NCBI GenBank assembly: GCA_036971475.1
Contig: JBAIZL010000005.1
Span: forward strand, 240,973,823 to 241,037,822
DNA length: 64,000 nucleotides
From: Prosapia bicincta
Taxonomy: Eukaryota > Arthropoda > Insecta > Hemiptera > Cercopidae
Direction of reading: 5' to 3'
The notes under the pieces were generated by a model, which saw only the letters and a list, made by a program, of their open reading frames with translations, made no database searches and was not told where the DNA came from. Position numbers and translations under genes: made by a program. Shown here piece after piece: positions 1 through 13,439 of the stretch (its first letter is position 1; each line of letters begins with the position of its first letter).

Positions 1-306
1 ATTACAGAAGTCACACAAGACGTTTAACCAGTTTTACTGACTCTGCAATGTAGTTCTAAGCTACCCTTCTAGCTCCTCTCAAGTTTCTGCGAAAAGTAGG
101 GATATAGCTGGAGACATTACAGATGTCACACAAGACGTTTAATCAGCTTTACTGACTCCTGACTCTGCTATGTAGTTCTAAGCTAATCTTCTAGCCCCTC
201 TCAAGTGTCTGCGAAAAGTAGGGATATAGCTGGAGACATTACACATGTCCTACCAGACGTTTAATCAACTTTACTGACTCCTAAATCCGCTATGTAGTCC
301 TACCTA
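1..306. repeat. ~120-bp tandem repeat, about 2.6 units, cut by window edge
   Basis: Units start at 1, 116 and 238, each opening with ATTACA and carrying the shared blocks CAAGACGTTTAA (CCAGACGTTTAA in unit 3) and, in units 1 and 2, GCGAAAAGTAGGGATATAGC. Unit 2 is 7 bp longer than unit 1 because of an extra CTGACTC-like segment. Unit 3 decays after about 60 bp. The array may continue to the left of the window. No coding potential was seen. Confidence 0.85.
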
Positions 307-1483
307 ATTGATAATACATACATGAATAAATATTGTCAATCATCTACATTTATCTACATGTTTTAAATAACTATCAGAAGTTTAGTAGCTAGAAAGTGTT
401 GCTAGCTACTACAGACATACAACTACTAGACCAGTTCAACTATTTTTATTTTAATATCTAAATACACAAGTTATTGCAAAAATGTGCTGAAAAAATACTG
501 CTTTTTATTTCGTGTAAATTTAAAGAGTTACTTCCGACGAGAATATATATTTTGATTTAATCTAGAATTTTACTGAATAGCTAATACAAGTGGTCGGGTG
601 TTGCACACAGGTACTATCTTACATCTGTAGCCTACGCTGTGCCCTGTGTCTATAAATAAATCGTACAACTCGGGTCTGTCTTGGAATAATATTAACAGAA
701 AACACCGAACGTCCCGCTACCTATACAGCTTAAGTAAAGAAAGCATTTTGTAGACGTCGTCCCTGAAAGTGTGTATTCGTACTCTCTTATGATCACTTTC
801 ATGATATTATTACTATTTTAATGCATTAAAACTGCATTGATTTACGATATTTTTAAATGCTTCAACTTCAGTTAATCCAAAAAATAATTTTCGGGAATTA
901 AAAATAACATCATTGAAACAAATATTTCTTTTAAATGACTGTTTTAGAATGAATGGATAATAGCGTCTAACAAGAAAAATCTGACACACATTAATTACAC
1001 TTTTTGTATTGGAAATCTAATGATGGTTGAATTCAAAGCAAAACTGAAAATAACGGATTGAATAGATGAAATTTAATGTCCTTTGTCACATAAGAAAGAG
1101 TTTCGATGAGCTAACTCTTTGATCTATGAGTTATTTTTCCCATATTCCCAGTTCATAGATAACAACAGGTGTTCAAAAAACAATTGAACAGTTTCGTAGG
1201 TGATCCAATATACTGTAACAAAATAAAAATCCTTCATAACCTGAAACTAGGTAAAATATCCTTACAGGATATGAACAAAGTTACATATCCTTATAGATAA
1301 ATTTAACGTTGAGTCCGTAATGTATTAAGTTCATGGTACCAAAAAAACAAGCTTTATAAAAAATATATAATTATTTTAAAAAGTTTATATGAATAAAAGG
1401 TTGGTGTTACATGTGAACTTTAAGACTAACCAACGTCTTCCTTATCCAGCCAATATAAATACTGTTACCAACTCTTTATTTTA
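307..1483. other. AT-rich stretch, no gene seen
   Basis: No long open frame, splice-bounded exon or clear repeat was found. Short A- and T-runs dominate. Confidence 0.5.
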
Positions 1484-2600
1484 TTAATCACTTAAACAAT
1501 AGTTTATGACTATCCGAACTTTAAATTTATTAAAACTTGCTGAGACAGAACGTTTTCTATCGCCGATGTGCCGATCTTCAACAGCGTCTTTGCTTGGAGA
1601 TGGGTCAAGCGGTGACGGTTTTAAAGGTTGGTTTTCGATAGTATCAAATAGTATCTGTGATTTGTACTGTGTTTGTTCGTTTAATATGTTTGTACTTTGT
1701 GTGTCTGTAAATTTCATATTGTTCTGGTGTGTTGAGATGTGGTCCTTTTTTTGTTGATGTGTAGGACTTCTAGGTTATGGTAAATGTCTGTGTACTTGTG
1801 TCCTGTTTCTTTTATGTGATAGTAAAATGTTGAGATGGTGTTCTGTTTGTGTTCCTCGACTCTTTGTTTAAAGCTGCGACCTGTTTGTCCATTGTTTTGT
1901 CCAATGTAGAATTTGTTACATTCGTCGCAGTTCAGTTTGTATACCCATGGTACTTGTAGTTTATCTTTGTTGTTGGTGTTGTGTCGTATTTTGTATTGTA
2001 ACTTGTTATTAGTTTTGTGTGCTATTTTGTATCCAATTTTTTTAAATTTGAGGGCTATTTTGTTTGTGTATGGTAATGTGGTGTATTAATTTTCCCTGCC
2101 TGTAGTGTTAATTTTAGTGTTTTTTTTGTATTTTGTACCATAGTTTGTCTATTATTGTTGTGTTGTATCCATTTGTGTATGCTAAATATTTAATTGTGTT
2201 TAGTTCTTTGATTATGTTTTCTGTGGTCATTGGGACTTCTTCAAGTCTATGAGAGCATGGATCTGAAGGCAGAGTGTTTGTGTTGGATAGGGTGCTTTGA
2301 GGTGTTGTGGATAAGTGTGTCGGTTGTTATGGGTTTCCTGTAAATGTTGAAGCTGTGTTTTTGTGTGTGGCTTTTTGTTATGGTTAGGTCGAGGAAGTTT
2401 AGGGATCGGTTGGTTTCAATTTCTGAAGTGAAGTGGAGTTTTTGGTGTTTTTATTAGTGTAGGTGAGTAGTTTTTCGCATTGACGGGAGTTGCCTCTGTA
2501 TAGTGTTATGATATCATCGACGTATCTGGGCCAGTAAATGTTTTGTGTGCGTGTGTATTGTTTGTGAGTATCTTGGTGTTTTCTATGTTTATTTTAGATG
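1484..2600 (-). mobile_element. Penelope-like element, 3' half, degenerate
   Basis: On the minus strand, around 2440-2560, a reverse-transcriptase catalytic block reads RYVDDIITLYRGNSR, the form typical of PLEs. Further along (about 1840-1945) comes a GIY-YIG endonuclease module with CNKFYIGQ, then TGRSFKQRVEEHK. The 3' tail (about 1484-1580) contains a GATCGGCACATCGGCGAT-like motif shared with copies at 23126 and 42244. Several frame breaks separate the blocks, so no intact protein remains. The RT N-terminal half is missing. The GIY-YIG core has a 4-residue insertion (NNGQ) from a 12-bp tandem duplication. Assignment to PLE is firm; the family within PLE is not determined. Confidence 0.8.
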
Positions 2601-4448
2601 AGCCCTCCTAGTTTTCATTTCAGGTAGTCATTACACCATACTTGATCAATGTATAGCCCAAGTCTACTTTAATTTCAGGTCAGTAACATTAACTTGTCTT
2701 TATCCCTTAAAACCCTGACCGAGTTTTGGTATTTAAAACCATGTTATCCACGTATAAATGTCTTATAAACGGGGCATTTCTCAAACACATTATTAGACGT
2801 TCCACTTCTCCAGGTTTGTTACGAAATGGACTTTTTGAGAATTGTTTTCTCCTCCCAAGATCCATAAGATCTTATCTCGAATTAGAAGAGAATCATCAGT
2901 ATCTTAACTTGGGTACAGTCCGAGTGTACGAGCTACCTTAATAAGCTGTTACTTTGCGCGCTGTTTCTCGTACAACTGGTTCCCTGGTTTTTTTACCCGG
3001 GTCTAAGCCCTAGCCCTCGTGGCAACCATCCTCTAGCGACCTGCCTTCCTCTTACATGCGCATGCGGTTAGTACCCCTACCACGAGCGAGGGAATCGGGA
3101 TAAATTGTCCATGTACTAAGCGGAAAAGCTCTTTCCATGGAATATTAGGAGATACTGAAATAAAACAGAACGTAAGTGTCGCGCAAGAGCCGGATGGTAA
3201 AACCCTGTCAGGAATACCCTCAAGATACATCATCCAGGAACCCTGGAGGCTAGGATATCCTTATGCTAAGGTATAAGACTACTGGTTCCTTGGGTGATTC
3301 CAGGTTATATTTAAAGCATTTCGGGGCGGGGGGGCGGGGGGCAGCCTGACTATCCTTCCACAACTCATCATCATCATCGCCACATACAAATTTTCTTGGG
3401 AAGTGAGTTCAGCATACTGCTGCAAGAATCACCTCTACGTCTCCTTGCCTGAGTTCACAGAACTTTATGCTACAAGGTTACGTATACATGGAACTCGTAG
3501 ACTGGTGTGAGGTTTCCTGAGTAAAAACGTAATAACTTGTTTAAAACATTGACCGTTAACTGCTAGAGCCAAATCACCAAATACACCATATTGAAGCCAT
3601 TCCTGGTAATCATGGAAAACGCTGACAAATTTTCAAAATGTAAAAGCATTTGCTCTTACTCCTGCGAGAAGAGCTTTCTTTAATCATTCAACTGAATGAA
3701 TGTAAAGAGAGTACAGCAGCAATCAGTGGCAATGTATTCAATTTGAACTTGCCCTATTGAATCGGGCACACTACACAAGTGAGTTGAACCAACGCCAAAC
3801 AGTAAATCACTTCTCCAAAATATCCGGTCCGTCTAAAACTAGATTTTCTTGTTCAGTGCAGAAATAATGTAACTGAAATCATAATTAGTAATTTGTCAAA
3901 GCAAATGTTTTTACTAATTCAGTAGGTTGGGAAGGTTTTAGGCATTATTACAACCACGATAAATTCGTGCTAACGTATCGCTGAAACTACCATTCAAAAC
4001 ACTATCACTCTAGAACTTTAAAACAGTGGTAGTAAAAAGCAATGAAAAGATTTTATCTATGTAGGGTTGTAGTTTACAACAATTTTTTTTTTGTAACTAC
4101 ATAAAAACATTCTACCTAAGCAACTCGTTATGGAGTTTTATAGCCCCTTCCACTGTGTAGACGATACTTTGATGGAACTGATAATGGTATTTCGAAAGTG
4201 AACATCTAAAACGACAAGTAGAAGGTGCCGTTGGCAGATAAAAAGGTAATAGTTTTACGTATCTTCCATTACGTACAAGTGGATGCTTCTCGGATTTTAT
4301 TTTTGTACTCTGTAGGATTAGAATCCGTCCCCCACCCCTTTGCTAAGTAAGTTTTCACTCAATTCCAAAAAAAGAAAGTTACTCAAAAAATTGTTTTAAT
4401 CGTAATCAAATGTTTTATTTACTTATTTTGACTGTTAACATCTTATCA
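2601..4448. other. Intergenic, locally GC-richer block, no gene seen
   Basis: About 2940-3350 is clearly richer in G and C than its surroundings and includes a G-run near 3326-3345. No convincing exon or known transposon protein could be read there. The rest is AT-rich and featureless. Confidence 0.4.
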
Positions 4449-7400
4449 GACAATATTAAAGTTACTAGCTTTTGAATGTAAATATTATGGGAAATCTTGA
4501 CCCACAATAACATTTTAACAGCATAAGTATTTCGCCATCTGTGTTATCCTTGCAGTATTTGCTACAGGAAGTTATAAAGTTACTGCAGCTTTACATACAA
4601 TTATTACGGCAAATCTTGCCACACGTGGCCATAATAACGTCTTACGTATGTTCCGCTATCCGTGCTATCCGTTTTGTCTGTAACACATTAAGGAGTTTTA
4701 AAGTTACTGCAGCTTTACATACAATTATTACGGCAAATCTTGCCACACGTGGCCATAATAACGTCTTACGTATGTTCCGCTATCCGTGCTATCCGTTTTG
4801 TCTGTAACACATTAAGGAGTTTTAAAGTTACTCCAGCTTTGCATACAATTATTACGGCAAATCTTGCCACACGTGGCCATAATAACGTCTTACGTATGTT
4901 CCGCTATCCGTGCTATCCGTTTTGTCTGTAACACATTAAGGAGTTTTAAAGTTACTGCAGCTTTGTATACAATTATTACGGCAAATCTTGCCACACGTGG
5001 CCATAATAACGTCTTACGTATGTTCCGCTATCCGTGCTATCCGTTTTGTCTGTAACACATTAAGGAGTTTTAAAGTTACTGCAGCTTTGTATACAATTAT
5101 TACGGCAAATCTTGTCATACACGTCATACATATGTTCCGCTATCCGTTTTGTCTGTAAAACAATAGGAAGTATTAATGTTACTGCAGCTTTGCAAACAAT
5201 TATTACGGCAAATCTTGTCATACATGAGATCATAATAGCGTCATACATATGTTCCGCTTTCCGTTTTGTCTGTAAAACAATAGGAAGTATTAAAGTTACT
5301 GCAGCTTTGCAAACAATTATTACGGCAAATCTTGTCATACATGAGATCATAATAACGTCATACGTATGTTTCGCTATCAGTTTTGTCTGTATAAACAATA
5401 GGAAGTATTAAAGTTACTGCAGCTTTGCAAACAATTATTACGGCAAATCTTGTCATACATGAGATCATAATAACGTCATACATATGTTCCGCTATCCGTT
5501 TTGTCTGTAAAACAATAGGAAGTATTAAAGTTACTGCAGCTTTGCATACAATTATTACGGCAAATCTTGTCATACATATGGCCATAATAACGTCATAATA
5601 TATGTTCCGCTATCCGTTTTGTCTGTAAAACAATAGGAAGTATTAAAGTTACTGCAGCTTTGCAAACAATTATTACGGCAAATCTTGTCATACATGAGAT
5701 CATAATAACGTCATACATATGTTCCGCTATCCGTTTTGTCTGTAAAACAATAGGAAGTATTAAAGTTACTGCAGCTTTGCATACAATTATTACGGCAAAT
5801 CTTGTCATACATATGGCCATAATAACGTCATACATATGTTCCGCTATCCGTTTTGTCTGTAAAACAATAGGAAGTATTAAAGTTACTGCGGCTTTGCATA
5901 CAATTATTACGGCAAATCTTGTCATACATGAGATCATAATAACGTCATACATATGTTCCGCTATCCGTTTTGTCTGTAAAACAATAGGAAGTATTAAAGT
6001 TACTGCGGCTTTGCATACAATTATTACGGCAAATCTTGTCATACATATGGCCATAATAACGTCATACATATGTTCCGCTATCCGTTTTGTCTGTAAAACA
6101 ATAGGAAGTATTAAAGTTACTGCAGCTTTGCAAACAATTATTACGGCAAATCTTGTCATACATGAGATCATAATAACGTCATACATATGTTCCGCTATCC
6201 GTTTTGTCTGTAAAACAATAGGAAGTATTAAAGTTACTGCAGCTTTGCAAACAATTATTACGGCAAATCTTGTTATACATGAGATCATAATAACATCATA
6301 CGTATGTTTCGCTATCAGTTTTCTCTGTAAAACAATAGGAAGTATTAAAGTTACTGCAACTTTGCAAACAATTATTACGGCAAATCTTGTCATACATGAG
6401 ATCATAATAACGTCATACATATGTTCCGCTATCCGTTTTGTCTGTAAAACAATAGGAAGTATTAAAGTTACTGCAGCTTTGCAAACAATTATTACGGCAA
6501 ATCTTGTTATACATGAGATCATAATAACATCATACGTATGTTTCGCTATCAGTTTTCTCTGTAAAACAATAGGAAGTATTAAAGTTACTGCAGCTTTGCA
6601 AACAATTATTACGGCAAATCTTGTCATACATGAGATCATAATAACGTCATACATATGTTCCGCTATCCGTTTTGTCTGTAAAACAATAGGAAGTATTAAA
6701 GTTACTGCAGCTTTGCAAACAATTATTACGGCAAATCTTGTTATACATGAGATCATAATAACATCATACGTATGTTTCGCTATCAGTTTTCTCTGTAAAA
6801 CAATAGGAAGTATTAAAGTTACTGCAGCTTTGCAAACAATTATTACGGCAAATCTTGTCATACACGTCATACATATGTTCCGCTATCCGTTTTGTCTGTA
6901 AAACAATAGGAAGTATTAAAGTTACTGCAGCTTTGCAAACAATTATTACGGCAAATCTTGTCATACATGAGATCATAATAACGTCATACATATGTTCCGC
7001 TATCCGTTTTGTCTGTAAAACAATAGGAAGTATTAAAGTTACTGCAGCTTTGCATATAATTATTACGGCAAATCTTGTCATACATTTGGCCATAATAACG
7101 TCATACATATGTTCCGCTATCCGTTTTGTCTGTAAAACAATAGGAAGTATTAAAGTTACTGCAGCTTTGCAAACAATTATTACGGCAAATCTTGTCATAC
7201 ATATGGCCATAATAACGTCATACATATGTTCCGCTATCCGTTTTGTCTGTAAAACAATAGGAAGTATTAAAGTTACTGCAGCTTTGCAAACAATTATTAC
7301 GGCAAATCTTGTCATACATGAGATCATAATAACGTCATACGTATGTTTCGCTATCAGTTTTGTCTGTAAAACAATAGGAAGTATTAAAGTTACTGCAGCT

Positions 7401-10400
7401 TTGCAAACAATTATTACGGCAAATCTTGTCATACATATGGCCATAATAACGTCATATATATGTTCCGCTATCCGTTTTGTCTGTAAAACAATAGGAAGTA
7501 TTAAAGTTACTGCAGCTTTGCAAACAATTATTACGGCAAATCTTGTCATACATGAGATCATAATAACGTCATACGTATGTTTCGCTATCAGTTTTGTCTG
7601 TAAAACAATAGGAAGTATTAAAGTTACTGCAGCTTTGCAAACAATTATTACGGCAAATCTTGTCATACATGAGATCATAATAACGTCATACGTATGTTTC
7701 GCTATCAGTTTTGTCTGTAAAACAATAGGAAGTATTAAAGTTACTGCAGCTTTACAAACAATTATTACGGCAAATCTTGTCATACACGTCATACATATGT
7801 TCCGCTATCCGCTTTGTCTGTAAAACAATAGGAAGTATTAAAGTTACTGCAGCTTTGCAAACAATTATTACGGCAAATCTTGTTATACATGAGATCATAA
7901 TAACATCATACGTATGTTTCGCTATCAGTTTTCTCTGTAAAACAATAGGAAGTATTAAAGTTACTGCAGCTTTGCAAACAATTATTACGGCAAATCTTGT
8001 CATACATGAGATCATAATAACGTCATACGTATGTTTCGCTATCAGTTTTCTCTGTAAAACAATAGGAAGTATTAAAGTTACTGCAGCTTTGCAAACAATT
8101 ATTACGGCAAATCTTGTTAAACATGAGATCATAATAACATCATACGTATGTTCCGCTATCCGCTTTGTCTGTAAAACAATAGGAAGTATTAAAGTTACTG
8201 CAGCTTTGCAAACAATTATTACGGCAAATCTTGTCATACATGAGATCATAATAACGTCATACGTATGTTTCGCTATCAGTTTTGTCTGTAAAACAATAGG
8301 AAGTATTAAAGTTACTGCAGCTTTGCAAACAATTATTACGGCAAATCTTGTCATACACGTCATACATATGTTCCGCTATCCGCTTTGTCTGTAAAACAAT
8401 AGGAAGTATTAAAGTTACTGCAGCTTTGCAAACAATTATTATGGCAAATCTTGTCATACATGAGATCATAATAACGTCATACATATGTTCCGCTATCCGC
8501 TTTGTCTGTAAAACAATAGGAAGTATTAAAGTTACTGCAGCTTTGCAAACAATTATTACGGCAAATCTTGTCATACACGTCATACATATGTTCCGCTATC
8601 CGCTTTGTCTGTAAAACAATAGGAAGTATTAAAGTTACTGCAGCTTTGCAAACAATTATTACGGCAAATCTTGTCACACACGTCATACATATGTTCCGCT
8701 ATCCGCTTTGTCTGTAAAACAATAGGAAGTATTAAAGTTACTGCAGCTTTGCAAACAATTATTACGGCAAATCTTGTCATACACGTCATACATATGTTCC
8801 GCTATCCGTTTTGTCTGTAAAACAATAGGAAGTATTAAAGTTACTGCAGCTTTGCAAACAATTATTATGGCAAATCTTGTCATACATGAGATCATAATAA
8901 CGTCATACATATGTTCCGCTTTCCGCTTTGTCTGTAAAACAATAGGAAGTATTAAAGTTACTGCAGCTTTGCAAACAATTATTACGGCAAATCTTGTCAT
9001 ACATGAGATCATAATAACGTCATACATATGTTCCGCTATCCGTTTTGTCTGTAAAACAATAGGAAGTATTAAAGTTACTGCAGCTTTGCAAACAATTATT
9101 ATGGCAAATCTTGTCATACATGAGATCATAATAACGTCATACATATGTTCCGCTATCCGCTTTGTCTGTAAAACAATAGGAAGTATTAAAGTTACTGCAG
9201 CTTTGCAAACAATTATTACGGCAAATCTTGTCATACACGTCATACATATGTTCCGCTATCCGCTTTGTCTGTAAAACAATAGGAAGTATTAAAGTTACTG
9301 CAGCTTTGCAAACAATTATTATGGCAAATCTTGTCATACATGAGATCATAATAACGTCATACATATGTTCCGCTATCCGCTTTGTCTGTAAAACAATAGG
9401 AAGTATTAAAGTTACTGCAGCTTTGCAAACAATTATTACGGCAAATCTTGTCATACACGTCATACATATGTTCCGCTATCCGCTTTGTCTGTAAAACAAT
9501 AGGAAGTATTAAAGTTACTGCAGCTTTGCAAACAATTATTACGGCAAATCTTGTCATACACGTCATACATATGTTCCGCTATCCGCTTTGTCTGTAAAAC
9601 AATAGGAAGTATTAAAGTTACTGCAGCTTTGCAAACAATTATTACGGCAAATCTTGTCATACACGTCATACATATGTTCCGCTATCCGTTTTGTCTGTAA
9701 AACAATAGGAAGTATTAAAGTTACTGCAGCTTTGCAAACAATTATTATGGCAAATCTTGTCATACATGAGATCATAATAACGTCATACATATGTTCCGCT
9801 TTCCGCTTTGTCTGTAAAACAATAGGAAGTATTAAAGTTACTGCAGCTTTGCAAACAATTATTACGGCAAATCTTGTCATACATGAGATCATAATAACGT
9901 CATACATATGTTCCGCTATCCGTTTTGTCTGTAAAACAATAGGAAGTATTAAAGTTACTGCAGCTTTGCAAACAATTATTATGGCAAATCTTGTCATACA
10001 TGAGATCATAATAACGTCATACATATGTTCCGCTATCCGTTTTGTCTGTAAAACAATAGGAAGTATTAAAGTTACTGCAGCTTTGCAAACAATTATTACG
10101 GCAAATCTTGTCATACATGAGATCATAATAACGTCATACGTATGTTTCGCTATCAGTTTTGTCTGTAAAACAATAGGAAGTATTAAAGTTACTGCAGCTT
10201 TGCAAACAATTATTACGGCAAATCTTGTCATACATGAGATCATAATAACGTCATACATATGTTCCGCTATCCGTTTTGTCTGTAAAACAATAGGAAGTAT
10301 TAAAGTTACTGCAGCTTTGCATACAATTATTACGGCAAATCTTGTCATACATTTGGCCATAATAACGTCATACGTATGTTCCGCTATCCGTTTTGTCTGT

Positions 10401-12052
10401 AAAACAATAGGAAGTATTAAAGTTACTGCAGCTTTGCAAACAATTATTACGGCAAATCTTGTCATACATGAGATCATAATAACGTCATACATATGTTCCG
10501 CTATCCGTTTTGTCTGTAAAACAATAGGAAGTATTAAAGTTACTGCAGCTTTGCAAACAATTATTACGGCAAATCTTGTCATACATGAGATCATAATAAC
10601 GTCATACATATGTTCCGCTATCCGTTTTGTCTGTAAAACAATAGGAAGTATTAAAGTTACTGCAGCTTTGCAAACAATTATTACGGCAAATCTTGTCATA
10701 CATTTGGCCATAATAACGTCATACATATGTTCCGCTATCCGTTTTGTCTGTAAAACAATAGGAAGTATTAAAGTTACTGCAGCTTTGCAAACAATTATTA
10801 CGGCAAATCTTGTCATACATGAGATCCTAATAACGTCATACGTATGTTTCGCTATCAGTTTTGTCTGTAAAACAATAGGAAGTATTAAAGTTACTGCAGC
10901 TTTGCAAACAATTATTACGGCAAATCTTGTCATACACGTCATACATATGTTCCGCTATCCGTTTTGTCTGTAAAACAATAGGAAGTATTAAAGTTACTGC
11001 AGCTTTGCAAACAATTATTACGGCAAATCTTGTTATACATGAGATCATAATAACATCATACGTATGTTTCGCTATCAGTTTTCTCTGTAAAAAAATAGGA
11101 AGTATTAAAGTTACTGCAGCTTTGCAAACAATTATTACGGCAAATCTTGTCATACATGAGATCATAATAACGTCATACGTATGTTCCGCTATCCGTTTTG
11201 TCTGTAAAACAATAGGAAGTATTAAAGTTACTGCAGCTTTGCAAACAATTATTATGGCAAATCTTGTCATACATGAGATCATAATAACGTCATACATATG
11301 TTCCGCTATCCGTTTTGTCTGTAAAACAATAGGAAGTATTAAAGTTACTGCAGCTTTGCAAACAATTATTACGGCAAATCTTGTCATACATGAGATCATA
11401 ATAACGTCATACGTATGTTTCGCTATCAGTTTTGTCTGTAAAACAATAGGAAGTATTAAAGTTACTGCAGCTTTGCAAACAATTATTACGGCAAATCTTG
11501 TCATACATGAGATCATAATAACGTCATACATATGCTCCGCTATCCGTTTTGTCTGTAAAACAATAGGAAGTATTAAAGTTACTGCAGCTTTGCAAACAAT
11601 TATTACGGCAAATCTTGTCATACATGAGATCATAATAACGTCATACATATGTTCCGCTATCCGTTTTGTCTGTAAAACAATAGGAAGTATTAAAGTTACT
11701 GCAGCTTTGCATACAATTATTACGGCAAATCTTGTCATACATATGGCCATAATAACGTCATACATATGTTCCGCTATCCGTTTTGTCTGTAAAACAATAG
11801 GAAGTATTAAAGTTACTGCAGCTTTGCAAACAATTATTACGGCAAATCTTGTCATACATGTGGCCATAATAACGTCATACATATGTTCCGCTATCCGTTT
11901 TGTCTGTAAAACAATAGGAAGTATTAAAGTTACTGCAGCTTTGCAAACAATTATTACGGCAAATCTTGTCATACATGAGATCATAATAACGTCATACGTA
12001 TGTTTCGCTATCAGTTTTGTCTGTAAAACATTAGGAGGTTCTAAAGTTACTG
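4449..12052. repeat. Satellite array, 117-bp unit with 124- and 103-bp variants
   Basis: About 65 head-to-tail units. The core unit is 117 bp and includes AAAGTTACTGCAGCTTTGCA, ATTATTACGGCAAATCTTG and CCGCTATCCG. The first units (about 4580-5055) are 124 bp because of a 7-bp duplication (CTATCCGTGCTATCCG). A 103-bp class lacks 14 bp (TGAGATCATAATAA) before the CATACATATG segment. Sub-types differ by GAGATC versus ATGGCC linkers and by CGTATGTTTCGCTATCAG versus CATATGTTCCGCTATCCG. A strongly diverged unit lies at 4449-4567 and a decaying one at 12028-12052, so the array has both natural edges in view. Long open frames on both strands (up to 459 codons, 9563-10942 minus) follow from 117 being divisible by 3. 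I do not call them genes. Confidence 0.97.
8300..10110. repeat. 880-bp higher-order duplication inside the satellite
   Basis: Landmarks recur exactly 880 bp apart: 8348/9228, 8477/9357, 8580/9460, 8683/9563 and 8774/9654. The rare CCGCTTTCCGCTTTG variant also recurs (about 8917 and 9797). 880 equals four 117-bp plus four 103-bp units, so an eight-unit block was copied. The match breaks near 9230/10110, where copy 1 has a short unit and copy 2 a long one. Confidence 0.85.
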
Positions 12053-13340
12053 CAAGATTCTTAGTAAAACCAATTAGAATCAGTTGCCGGTAGTTATTAA
12101 AAACATTCATTATTTGATGAATTTTACTCTATTTTAAATGTTTGCTGTGAAAAAATCTGAAATGCTGTGAAATCTACAACACACAAATTTTAAAAGCTGT
12201 TAAACAAATTAGAATTAAATATATATCTAATGTTTGTTTTATGAAGATGAATAGATCATTTCTCTGCAGTTTATTTTTTATACGAAACTGTACATGTGAG
12301 CAGTCCACAAAAGTATGAAAAATGTAAAGGCACATTCAACTTAAACCGATATTAAATACTCCCTACTCCACTGTTCAGAAAACTATAAAATCATTTTTAA
12401 AAGCTGTAAATTGTTGTTTAGATTAATGTTTAAATTAGTAGTTTATATACCATAGTGACTATTTAAATGTGTTTTTAATATCATTATTAATGCAAAACAA
12501 TGTTATTTTTTATGATATATTACTAACAAAACGATTTCATATTATTTGTAATTTATTAATACAATAAACAATGACACACACAGGCCACGCCTAATGACCT
12601 AGTGGGACACCTTATAAACACAACAATTATGTACAATAAAATTGTAGAATGTAAAATGCTTATTTAGTGCCCAAGTATGGAATGGACATCCTGCAAGAAA
12701 GAGCTCATCCCACATGTGTTGCTAAGCAATGTATGGACCCTAGCCAAGTATGCACAATCTGACCTATCAGCAATGCAAATTAAAACATGTCCACTAGGAA
12801 AATAGATTAATATTTCAATGTGAGAGACAGACAAGACTTGAAGTTGTTTTTTAAAATTTTTAACATTATAAGATTAACAACAATATGTATTAACATTATT
12901 GTAACTTACTTGTAAACATTATTTAAAATTTTTTTTAAGTAAATCAAATACCTTTTAAAACCCATGTTTATTGCTAATGTGTGTGTGTGTGTGTGTGTGT
13001 GAATGTAAGTGAGTGTGTGTGTGTGTGTGAATGTAAGTGAGTGTGTGTGTGTTTGTAGTATTAACTTTTTAATTTTAAATAGTTTTATGATGTAGAACTT
13101 TTCTTTTGAGGGGCACAGAAGAAATAAGTTTGAATTAATTATGGAACAAATTAGTCTTACCAAATGAAATTGTTTTTATATTACTTAATAAATTACACTG
13201 TCTGATTAATAAATTTACAACATATTGTCATTGATTTAATAAAAAATAAACTAAGAAAAAATTATTTGATTTTTAAGGAAGTGTTATTTAAATTACATTT
13301 TTTAATACTATTTGTAATATTACTTTTTAGGAAATGGTTG
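12053..13340. other. AT-rich flank with compound TG repeat
   Basis: No gene seen. At about 12979-13053 a compound microsatellite alternates (TG)n with AATGTAAGTGAG, the latter appearing twice. Confidence 0.7.
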
Positions 13341-13347
13341 GACATTA

Positions 13348-13428
13348 TTTTACTCACTGATTTTGTTCTCCATGACATTCAACAAATCTTTCAAGAGGAA
13401 AGCTTTTGGTGCAACAGTTGCACAAACC
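13348..13428 (-). CDS. Candidate terminal coding exon, small unknown gene
   Basis: On the minus strand a T-rich tract ending TTTTATTTAG is followed by about 25 open codons and a stop (TAA at 13348-13350). The translation starts VCATVAPKAFLLKD and ends ENKISE. It could join in phase 0 to the candidate exon at 14963-15052, whose donor is AAG|GTAAGA. The predicted product would be very short and resembles no family I know. The exon is short enough to arise by chance. Support is the splice signal, the phase agreement and the CCAAT-bearing region upstream on the same strand. Treat as tentative. Confidence 0.25.
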
Positions 13429-13439
13429 TAAATAAAAAT

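Noticed and set aside
9563..10942. 459-codon open frame in the satellite, and its many siblings on both strands
   Set aside because: The frame is made wholly of 39-codon repeats, is open on both strands and follows from a period divisible by 3. There is no promoter, splice or codon-bias evidence.
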